DNA of 64,000 nucleotides from positions 62,001-126,000 of the forward strand of contig JAGTXZ010000010.1 of assembly GCA_018398575.1 (NCBI GenBank), read 5' to 3'. Within the stretch, counting starts at the first letter, position 1, and the number at the start of each line of letters is the position of its first letter. The notes below the pieces were generated by a model that was not told the DNA's origin, searched no databases, and worked only from the letters and a program-made list of their open reading frames with translations. Below, piece after piece: positions 56,503 to 64,000 of this stretch. The DNA is from Ampelomyces quisqualis. Its lineage: Eukaryota; Ascomycota; Dothideomycetes; Pleosporales; Phaeosphaeriaceae. Position numbers and translations under genes: made by a program.

Positions 56503-58155
56503 ATGGCATATAACACCCAAAACAGAAACACCAGGAACATTGACTATGAAGATACAGCCTCGAGGCGCGAGTCCCCGGATCGCGCGGATAGCGAAACTCT
56601 TCCTTCACCCAGCTCTCCCGCACCAATAATTCCGTATACACGATTCAGAGCGAGTAGCAGCACCAAAGCAAGATCCCACAGTCGCGCATACAGTTCCCGT
56701 GGTCGTAGTGCACACGAAGACCCCAAAAAAATAGAAGAACCCGTCGCTCTCAAACCACGGACAGATCACTATCATCTCCTCGCTACCACTGCGCAGCAGC
56801 AGCAAACATCCAGCATTCCTCTCCGCACCTTATCCCAAAGTCAACCAAAACGAGAAAACGCCGGTTCGCGAGGCTCAAAGACCCGCCAGTCTCGCTCGCA
56901 CCATTCGTCTTTCTTGCTAGGACAGAACGATGAATCTGCTACTACTGCCTCTGCGTCTCAATTAGACATTACCGCTTTACCGGGTATTTCGCACCGCGCA
57001 TCGACGTCGAGAATGGACCCATATGCTCAGTCGAAACTTACGCCGTCTGCGCAGCGAGCAGCGCGGTGGGCGGCGGAGATGTACACCGTTTCGTATCTGA
57101 TATTCTTCGCGATATTCGGCACGCTGGCGAGATTGGGTTTGCAAGCGCTAACATTCTACCCCGGTGCGCCGGTGGTGTTTTCTGAACTTTGGGCTAATGT
57201 CACTGGGACATTTGTCATTGGCTATCTATCTGAAGATCAGAGGTTGTTTCATGCGGAATCGGGGAACGACGCGGGCGACGAAGTACCTGGATCGGTGGAG
57301 GAAGATGGAGGGCGAGAAAGAGCTAGACGTGGGAACGTCAAGAAGACGGTTCCTTTGTATATTGGTCTCGCGACGGGGTTTTGCGGGAGTTTTACTAGTT
57401 TCTCGAGTTTTATGCGCGACGTCTTTCTTGCGTTGTCGAATGATTTGAAGGCACCGGAATATCATTCTTCATCGACATCGCTGTCCACCACCTCGCCACG
57501 AAACAATGGATACTCGGTTCTCGCTGTTCTCGCCACTATCATCATCACCATTTCAACATGCTATTCGGCACTCAAGATCGGCGCGCACTTTGCCATCCTT
57601 ATTCAACCCATTACGCCTGTCCTTCCACCCCGGTTCATGCATCGCGTCCTCGATCCGTTGTTCGTCCTGCTCGGATGGGGCTGCTGGATCGGAGCAGCAT
57701 TCATGACAATCTTCCCACCTTTTCAACACGATGCATGGCGCAGTCAAGCGTTATTCGCATGCTGTTTTGCTCCATTCGGATGTCTTCTACGCTACTACCT
57801 CTCGTTGCATCTCAATCCCATCCTGCGCTCCTTCCCGCTCGGAACATTCACGGTCAACATCTTCGGCACGGCGGTTCTAGGAATGAGTTACAATCTTCAG
57901 CGTGTCCCGCTGCATTTCTCCGGCGTCGTCGGCGGCAGTTTACTCGGTTGTCAGGCGTTGCAGGGCATTCAGGATGGGTTTTGTGGGGCGTTGACGACCG
58001 TTTCCACGTGGATTGTGGAGATTGATTCGCTGAGGAGGAGAAGGGCGTATGTTTATGCAGGCGCGAGTGTCATGACGGGACTTGTGTTGCTTGTGGCTAT
58101 CATGGGGAGTGTAAGGTGGGCAGTTGGTTGGGACGAGATCATATGTCGAACTTGA
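56503..58155 (+). CDS. FEX1: Fluoride export protein (FEX/CrcB, two-domain)
   Basis: This is a fluoride channel of the plasma membrane that lowers cytosolic fluoride. It is a single-exon 550-residue protein from the ATG at 56,503; the frame extends upstream only through a non-ATG codon. Residues 1-180 are hydrophilic, Ser/Arg-rich and probably disordered. Two CrcB domains follow in tandem, as in eukaryotic FEX. Domain 1 has FGTLARLG, N232 in ANVTGTFVIGYL and TGFCGSFTSFSSF (about 291-303). Domain 2 has FGCLLRY, N452 in VNIFGTAVLG and DGFCGALTTVSTW (about 491-503). The paired Asn and GFCG(S/A)xTxxS motifs line the fluoride pore. A charged insertion (about 255-280) sits between TM2 and TM3 of domain 1. 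It appears intact. Confidence 0.95.
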   Translation: MAYNTQNRNTRNIDYEDTASRRESPDRADSETLPSPSSPAPIIPYTRFRASSSTKARSHSRAYSSRGRSAHEDPKKIEEPVALKPRTDHYHLLATTAQQQQTSSIPLRTLSQSQPKRENAGSRGSKTRQSRSHHSSFLLGQNDESATTASASQLDITALPGISHRASTSRMDPYAQSKLTPSAQRAARWAAEMYTVSYLIFFAIFGTLARLGLQALTFYPGAPVVFSELWANVTGTFVIGYLSEDQRLFHAESGNDAGDEVPGSVEEDGGRERARRGNVKKTVPLYIGLATGFCGSFTSFSSFMRDVFLALSNDLKAPEYHSSSTSLSTTSPRNNGYSVLAVLATIIITISTCYSALKIGAHFAILIQPITPVLPPRFMHRVLDPLFVLLGWGCWIGAAFMTIFPPFQHDAWRSQALFACCFAPFGCLLRYYLSLHLNPILRSFPLGTFTVNIFGTAVLGMSYNLQRVPLHFSGVVGGSLLGCQALQGIQDGFCGALTTVSTWIVEIDSLRRRRAYVYAGASVMTGLVLLVAIMGSVRWAVGWDEIICRT

Positions 58156-58986
58156 GATTGGTAGATTTGTCACTAGGCGTGGATTATGATTCTTGCGATA
58201 TGTGGATTGAATTGGTGGACTTTGTTTTTAGAGTGGTCTTGTATACCCGGAGCATGGACTCGGGTTTACTTGGCCTGGACTTGGCTGGTTGCTTCGAAGA
58301 TTCAAGCATCTTCCAATCTTGTATATTTCGGAGCTTGCTCAAAACGGACTATTGGTATAGCAATTCAGCATACCGCAAGTGCGGCGCTAGTAGCTAACCT
58401 TAATCCAACTTCCCATCCTCGGACCTTGTGAAGGAAAAATACGCTGTGACAGTAGTGTAGAAAACCTCAAATAAGACACATTTCAATCATGTCGATATTG
58501 CATCCAAATCATACTCGCTCTTTGATGCCACGACAGGTCTATTAATGAGGCTGGCGTCCCACGTCTTCTCGCCTCAGCTATGCACGGCCAGTAATGTAAT
58601 GGGCACGACTCTACCTGAAGATCTATCCTAACGAGGTTTTCGTTCCCATCCTTTGTACGTATTTTCTACCCCACTGTACTATATCGTGTGAATCCTGACT
58701 TCACTCCGCCAAGTAGTCACAGTGGCATTGCACTGTACGCGGAAGGAACAAGGGAAGATGGAACGCAGGGTCCTGGCATCGTAGGCTTCCAAAGCTTTAC
58801 GCAGAGAAGTGAGCATCTGCAAAAGTTTAACATGCCAGAGGGACCACACCTAGAGCGAAGACTAAAGGAGGGACGATTGGCATTCTACGGCGTATTCAAA
58901 GCGCCCGACGGACTACGCAGGGAATACACTATCTTGTGGTGCAGCAAATATGCAATGCGGAACATGACTGTTTCACTCAAACCTCA
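58156..58986. other. Convergent intergenic region downstream of FEX
   Basis: These 831 bp lie between the FEX stop and the stop of the minus-strand gene. A plus-strand frame from 58,688 lacks an ATG start and runs into the antisense of the next gene. I do not accept it as a gene. No repeat or RNA gene is recognised. Confidence 0.4.
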
Positions 58987-60517
58987 TCACTTAAAAGACC
59001 CCACTACCTGTGCGACTCCCAACAAAACTTGGAAGATCGTCAAAACGACAACTACAGTGGCAAACCTGGATTTGTCAGCATGTCCCGATGGTAAGAGGCC
59101 GCAACGTACAGGAACGTCCAAAACTGCATCGTATCCCTACGATCGCGAAAGAGAACCCAAATGCTCCAAGGTCTCGACGTCTGGATATGGTGCTCAAGTC
59201 GAGCAATACGTGGCCATAGAGTAGGAAAATCCTCGGGCGTCCAGTCACTCATCGACTGGCTCGTCATTAAGGTTTCCAACGTCAAATCGAATTCATCCTG
59301 GTGTAAGTCCGGAGCAGCATTTCTCCTGCGGCGAGGCCTCGACGCCATGGCGCGCTTTTTGCAACTCCGGATACATTGCTTCCGAAAGCGATAGGCGGAA
59401 CATGACCAGCACCAACACACTTTACGCAGGCCAATGTACGCTCCTAGTCTTGCGTGCATGGGGGTGCTGGACCAGGCATTGAACAATACGGCATAGGACT
59501 CTTCAATCTCTTGTGTGAGCTCGTCCGGAATACCTACTTCGGGAGAAGTGATGGCTTCAAACGCGCATGGCAACGAGAAAAGCTCCAGTGCCACACGTCC
59601 ACTGACTTTGGTCAGAAGCATGTGTCGAGATACATTGGGCGTCCATAAGATGTCCACAGCGCTGAGCACATTTAGAGTAAAAGCGTTGAGACGTGTGGCC
59701 CGAATGGACTGAGTTTCTTGGGCATTGAGGTCGTCCAACAACGCGTATGGCGATATTTCTAAGACGGTGGTCAGCTTGCTCATCTCGTCATGTATCATGC
59801 CCACAACGTACGGCTAGGTGGGGTCGCCCGCCCGGAGGCAGAAGCAAACATGTTTTGCAAAGCATTTCGACTTTGGCAATTTGATGCATTTAACATAAGC
59901 CCCATCAGTCTCGTTGTCGCGTCGCTTTCGAAACTGATCCTGTGATCCCATTGTTCGCCTGGCAGAAGCCCACTCCTTGTAATGAGGCCAGCAACAGATT
60001 CATCGTAAGGCGCAATGATTCCAAAGTACGGTGTAGGCGGCGAGACAGGTGTTGTTGCTGTGGGAGTGGTAGGAGGTGATGTCGTTGATTCTGCGAAAAT
60101 ACCATATGCAGCCACGATCTTGCGAGAGCGGTTCTTGAGTTGGAAAGAGCTCAGCATCGTAGTCCATGTCCCAATTATGCACATGACCTTGTCCTCGACG
60201 TGTTCTTTTCGCCTTGAGTCACCCGTGACAGTATCTGCAAACACATCCCGAAAGCCAGATAAAGCGAACTTATCTATTAATATTTGAATAGTCTGGACTG
60301 TGGATGTGCCATTGGCAGATGTGCCTTTTCGGAAATATTCGACGACTTCGATAAACAGCTCTATGTAGTCGTCCATTGTTTCGCTTCCTGCGTATTGCTT
60401 GAGAATGTAACTTAGATACGGCGCGGCAGTCTTCTTGGCCGGGTAGTCGCTGAAGCCTAACGCATGGGCGAGTCGAGTTCGGCCATCGGTAGATGACCTC
60501 TTGCTGTCAAAAGACAT
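58987..60517 (-). pseudogene. Unknown membrane-anchored protein gene with a 1-bp frameshift
   Basis: One gene is split by a single-base loss. The frame from ATG 60,517 (MSFDSKRSSTDG) runs to about 59,815, where the sequence CCTAGCCG shifts it. The next frame continues with YVVGMIHDEMSKLTTVLEI without a gap in sense. A 44-bp GT-AG intron (59,066-59,109) follows FWTF, and the last exon (59,065-58,987) encodes a hydrophobic helix, FATVVVVLTIFQVLLGVAQV, a C-terminal membrane anchor. The mid-region has LDDLNAQETQSIRATRLNAF and a Cys/Trp/Arg-rich CWCWSC segment. With the base counted the protein would be about 495 residues. I believe similar proteins of unknown function are common in Dothideomycetes, but this needs a database check. 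Assembly error or true inactivation are both possible. Confidence 0.75.
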
Positions 60518-61221
60518 GATATCGTCTCTCGCGAAATCTTCTCTGTTTGCACCTTCAGCGCTCAACTCGACCCGTTCCAGCCTTGCTCAGAAAAGTCTCT
60601 CGGCCGATGGTTGTTAGCATGAGCGATGATCAAAATTGGCAGATGAAACAACAGGGGCATTTGAGGCCATTGTACTGATAAGACTCGAGACTTGTTCATC
60701 TTGTTTTGGCGCATGCGAGGTTGGGGGCTGAGCTGCCTAGGCCTGCTTCAGGTGAGGTTGAGGTGGCGGAGGCGCAGCGTTGTGGCACGGTAATTCTAGG
60801 TACCGGGAAGTGTTTGTCATTGAACACCCTTTTGCCCCTTCACATATATTGATACGAATTAGATATAAGGGGTCGTGGTAAGTATTTGACAGAACGGAAT
60901 AAAGTATGATTTTCTGGCCAATGTTGAGCTCTTGCTGGCGGCTCTATCTTCAGCGCTCAGTTGCAGCCTGATCCTGCTGCTTACCTGTATCTCATCATCC
61001 TTATCTTCCACTTTATGAACATTTCCTCTTCTTATCAACGGTGCTTCCTACGCACACGCCCACAAATACTGTGACATTTTGTTAGCTTATGGTGACCACA
61101 GCAGCCATTCCGCTTATGCCGGTTTGCTTCTACGCCAATCTCCTCTACGACATTTGCAAGGCTGAAGTCGTCCCATAGCCTGCTGACACGCAGTACATTT
61201 GCCATACTCGAAGGACACGAA
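60518..61221. promoter_or_regulatory. Divergent intergenic region, unknown gene / HET gene
   Basis: These 704 bp lie between two divergent starts. No coding frame with a family match is seen. It contains the promoters of the frameshifted gene and the HET gene. Confidence 0.45.
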
Positions 61222-62919
61222 ATGGGGGGGAAATTACCTCGATACGCTAAACGACACAAGAAGCCCAATCAAGGCAAGCGTTCCGACAACCTTGTCAGTT
61301 CAGAGCATACGCCACAATCGAAGCCTTTCCTAGATGAAGAGATACCATTCAGACACAACCCTCTGGATTTAAAGTCTAACTCAATCCGTTTGCTCAAAGT
61401 ACTCCCGGGTCGAGATGACTACGATAGAATCAGATGCGAGTTACGACATGCGACGATAGCGGATGACTACACTTGCCTTTCATATGAGTGGGGTGCTCAG
61501 ATAACCATGAGCCTAATTACGATCAATGGGCATCTTTACCATGTTGGAGAGAATCTTTTGCACTTCCTGAGTCTTGCAAGCTCCGATACGGCCCAGCAAA
61601 ACAACTTGGGCATGCCGACAAAGCTCGTCAACGAGGATAGAAGCCGACGAATTCTCGACGTTGGGTCCAGCGTGCGCTCATTGTGGATCGATGCTATCTG
61701 CATAGACCAATCGAACTTTGATGAACGGAAGCACCAAGTGGCCCAGATGGGGTTCATTTATAGGCGCGCACGACAGGTTTTCACCTGGCTGGGTAACGAC
61801 TCCAAGCACTCAGGCAAATGGTTGCCGAGGATTCGTCAACACCAACTCATAAACATAAGCACTGGACAAGTCAGCAATGAAGAAGAGCTGGAAAGTTGCA
61901 GGACACAGATCGGTAACAACACCTACTGGAAAAGAGCCTGGATCATACAAGAGATACTGCTCGCCAAATATATCTTCATCATTTGGGGCAAGGACGCAGT
62001 AGATGTGATTGACGTCCGCGAGCAATTGTGTCACGCAATCATGAGCACGAATGAGTTATCGAGTCGATCCTGGCAAGATCTCCTGATCTCTCGAGAAAAG
62101 TACCTTGAGGAAGACTCCGGATGGTCACGAGAGGTGTTACTGGCCGAGGGCACACTACTTCGGAACCTCGCCATGTTTCGTGAGCACACGTGCGGAGTGC
62201 CTCGCGACAGAATATTCGCGCTCCTGTCGATATCGGCCGATGCCAACAAGTTCCAGGTTGATTACCTCAAGCCTATCTGGGATCTTGCCATTGCCGTGAT
62301 GAAAAATTCGGGCCCGCACTTTTGTCTTTGCCATGCCATTCTCGTTCTCACGACTCTTAGGCTTCATGGTACTTGTTCAAACCGGTACTTTAAATCCTTC
62401 CAGGCAACAAGTTTCACAATTGGCGCGAGTTCCTGTACACTCTGTGGCTCTCGGCTGAAACCACAAGACAAATATCTCTTGGGAGAGACCGAGGCGTACA
62501 TTGAAACCTACATCTGTTGCCTAAGGTGCACGCACGAACCTCAGCCTGGAAACATGAATGAGTTTGCCCCAAAGTACGGACATATAATCATCACAAAATC
62601 TCAGCATGAAGGCAGACCGAATGACCCGGAAGTCTGGTATATGCCTTTGAGTAACTTCCCAGAGACGAGCGTGACAGCGTGGGGTGAGGAATACAGGAAG
62701 CAGGCCAAGTTGACAAAGTGGACGATCAACCAGCATTTCCGCATAGACCGCCAGAACCTGTCTAGAATCCACATCACCCTACATGGGCTTCGCGAGATGA
62801 CTGGGTTGCGTTCTGGCCCATCTGAGACTAGCCAGACTATGAAGAAGACTTTGAATGATGTGTGTCACGGACAGGTTCGGGTTGACAGACCGATATCTCC
62901 AGGGCACGGTTGGATCTAG
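61222..62919 (+). CDS. HET-domain protein (heterokaryon incompatibility type)
   Basis: This is a single-exon 565-residue protein. The HET domain spans about residues 83-245 with its three hallmarks: YTCLSYEWG (83-91), LWIDAICIDQSNFDERKHQV then MGFIYRRARQVFTWLG (154-191), and YWKRAWIIQEILLA (235-248). HET domains, which resemble TIR folds, trigger cell death or incompatibility after non-self recognition in filamentous ascomycetes. The N-terminus is short and basic. After the HET domain comes GVPRDRIFALLSIS, the usual post-HET segment. A CTLCG (405-409) and CCLRC (432-436) pair then suggests a zinc ribbon in the C-terminal part. No NACHT, ankyrin or WD repeats are seen, so the partner or trigger is unknown. 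The frame is intact. Confidence 0.9.
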   Translation: MGGKLPRYAKRHKKPNQGKRSDNLVSSEHTPQSKPFLDEEIPFRHNPLDLKSNSIRLLKVLPGRDDYDRIRCELRHATIADDYTCLSYEWGAQITMSLITINGHLYHVGENLLHFLSLASSDTAQQNNLGMPTKLVNEDRSRRILDVGSSVRSLWIDAICIDQSNFDERKHQVAQMGFIYRRARQVFTWLGNDSKHSGKWLPRIRQHQLINISTGQVSNEEELESCRTQIGNNTYWKRAWIIQEILLAKYIFIIWGKDAVDVIDVREQLCHAIMSTNELSSRSWQDLLISREKYLEEDSGWSREVLLAEGTLLRNLAMFREHTCGVPRDRIFALLSISADANKFQVDYLKPIWDLAIAVMKNSGPHFCLCHAILVLTTLRLHGTCSNRYFKSFQATSFTIGASSCTLCGSRLKPQDKYLLGETEAYIETYICCLRCTHEPQPGNMNEFAPKYGHIIITKSQHEGRPNDPEVWYMPLSNFPETSVTAWGEEYRKQAKLTKWTINQHFRIDRQNLSRIHITLHGLREMTGLRSGPSETSQTMKKTLNDVCHGQVRVDRPISPGHGWI

Positions 62920-63567
62920 GACGGCACTAAGGGTTGAATCATTTGAGCCGCACATGTTATCGGGCAAGAGGGTCTGCCCGCTGACTAATTTTATAATGGA
63001 CAGGGTGACAGTAGCATAAGCTATACTTGGCCTTAGTTGTTACATGTACTCCGTACCTCAACGTCCATTTCATAGCATATCACCACAGTAAACATTTGCA
63101 TAGGAAAGAAGTGGCTTTTGGATTAGATACACCAAAACCTGACGTAGTAGAAATATGGTGGTAAGACACTTGCACTCAGCTGCTTGGTCCAAATCTCGAT
63201 TGCGATGGGAACGAAGTCAGCTGTCACTGAAAATAGGATGGAACTGCATGGCATAATAGATACGAAGAGGAATTCATGATCGCACGAGGCTGGTCATTGC
63301 TATGGTCTGAGGCTCAAACGTACGGAAAAAGCGTGTTGTATTGTGAGATTGTATTAGAGTTAAGAGGCTTAGCAAGTGAGGCGGCTGAATCTATCTACAG
63401 ATAGGCATTGCCAAGGCACTAAGCCCAACTGGGAGATCCTTGATACATTCTGATCCTTTCTGTAGCAGTCAGAATATGAAATGAGTCGACTTAGCGAGAA
63501 GAAAAGGAAGAGTTCGAGGTAAGTTTAGACGATACTACTAGATTTTGGGTAGCAGGTATACTCAGCT
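62920..63567. other. Convergent intergenic region downstream of the HET gene
   Basis: These 648 bp contain no recognisable gene, RNA or repeat. They are slightly more AT-rich than the housekeeping part. Confidence 0.4.
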
Positions 63568-64000
63568 TCATCTCTGTGCGGCTTTTCCGCTACGTGTACT
63601 ACTCTTCCTTAACCGCAATTCCTTGTCGTCTTTGTCGTGTAGACTGTTCGATTTGCATTTGTTATCCACTACGATCCCTTTACTCACTATCGCAGTGGGC
63701 GCTACAAGATCGCTATGCTTATTGATTCGAATTGTCTTTCTCGTTGAGCCAACTCGTGTATCTATTTCGGATGTCTCGACAAGTGGCGTTCCGGGTTTCT
63801 CGAGCCGTGTTATGCGCGGCGTGTACAGCTTCTCGCTGTTGTCGCGCTCGCCAGTGTAGTGGAGGATGTAGCGATGTGTATCAGGGTGACGTATACCTTT
63901 TTCATCAACGATTAGCCTCCCAGCTGACACATCGCGTTCAATGTCGAGCTCGGAGCTCTTTGCCGTGGCAGCATAGAAAGCTTCTTTGTATAGTCCATTT
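63568..64000 (-). CDS. 3' part of an unknown gene, truncated by the window edge
   Basis: The minus-strand frame is open from the window edge (64,000) to a stop at 63,568, about 143 codons without a start. Composition looks protein-like: Lys/Arg/Asp-rich and hydrophilic, with segments DEKGIRHPDTHRYILHYTG, LYTPRITRLEKPGTPLVE and a basic Ser/Arg C-terminus (LRLRKSSTRSGKAAQR). No domain is recognised. The 5' part, and any introns, lie beyond the window. A plus-strand frame overlaps it but reads as a hydrophobic shadow. Confidence 0.4.
   Translation of the reverse strand, partial: NGLYKEAFYAATAKSSELDIERDVSAGRLIVDEKGIRHPDTHRYILHYTGERDNSEKLYTPRITRLEKPGTPLVETSEIDTRVGSTRKTIRINKHSDLVAPTAIVSKGIVVDNKCKSNSLHDKDDKELRLRKSSTRSGKAAQR

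Noticed and set aside
58688..59224. 178-codon plus-strand frame
   Set aside because: It starts at GTG, not ATG, and its second half is antisense to the last two exons of the minus-strand unknown gene. No domain is seen. The first 100 codons remain slightly suspicious but unsupported.
63545..63859. 104-codon plus-strand frame near the window end
   Set aside because: It starts at a non-ATG codon and overlaps a longer minus-strand frame with more protein-like composition.
1..64000. tRNA, rRNA or CRISPR features
   Set aside because: I saw no cloverleaf-type conserved boxes, rRNA segments or spaced-repeat arrays. The tandem arrays in the giant element are contiguous units without spacers.

Overview
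The window looks like a filamentous ascomycete chromosome, most likely a Dothideomycete of the Pleosporales type. That placement is inferred from very short introns, a HET-domain gene, and a sharp border between a TpA-saturated block and an ordinary gene-dense block. Positions 1 to about 49,935 are a graveyard of transposons mutated by repeat-induced point mutation (RIP). CpA and TpG are depleted, TpA is extreme, Gln codons have become stops, and no open frame exceeds about 80 residues. From about 49,935 to 64,000 the base composition is balanced and the DNA carries nine complete or near-complete genes and one partial gene.

The AT-rich block, left to right: the end of an inverted Ty3/Gypsy copy (1-500), abutting head-to-head a second Gypsy copy (501-8,360, pol on the minus strand). 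Next comes a chromodomain-bearing Gypsy element (about 9,050-13,265 plus 20,162-21,000), split in its gag region by a third, complete LTR element (13,266-20,156) with 282-bp LTRs and a 5-bp target duplication. Then comes an 846-bp non-autonomous DNA transposon (21,859-22,704). After it lies a 20.4-kb element (22,778-43,224) bounded by the same short inverted termini. The large element encodes a decayed Plavaka-family transposase on the minus strand, a pogo/Tigger-like DDE transposase and a very long unrecognised frame on the plus strand, another unknown frame on the minus strand, and five tandem-repeat arrays. Two more copies of the small derivative (25,075-25,920 and 33,281-34,115) sit inside it. 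All four copies carry matching 2-bp flanks (TA, CA, AA, TT). A decayed hAT transposase follows (about 44,880-47,100), then featureless AT-rich DNA.

The gene block reads: a small secreted Cys-containing protein (minus, about 200 bp from the isochore border), a Hot13-like CHY zinc-finger protein (minus), triosephosphate isomerase (plus), mitochondrial ribosomal protein mL43 (minus), U1-70K (plus), uracil phosphoribosyltransferase (minus), a fluoride exporter (plus), a membrane-anchored unknown with a 1-bp frameshift (minus), a HET-domain protein (plus), and the 3' end of an unknown gene (minus). Three divergent pairs share short promoters: HOT13/TPI, mL43/U1-70K and UPRT/FEX. The core housekeeping genes occupy the middle. 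The secreted protein, the frameshifted unknown and the HET gene are the accessory-type genes.

The main discovery is the large Plavaka-type transposon with extra genes and a family of short derivatives sharing its ends. Within the AT-rich block all coding calls come from reading through RIP-type stop codons, so coordinates there are approximate.
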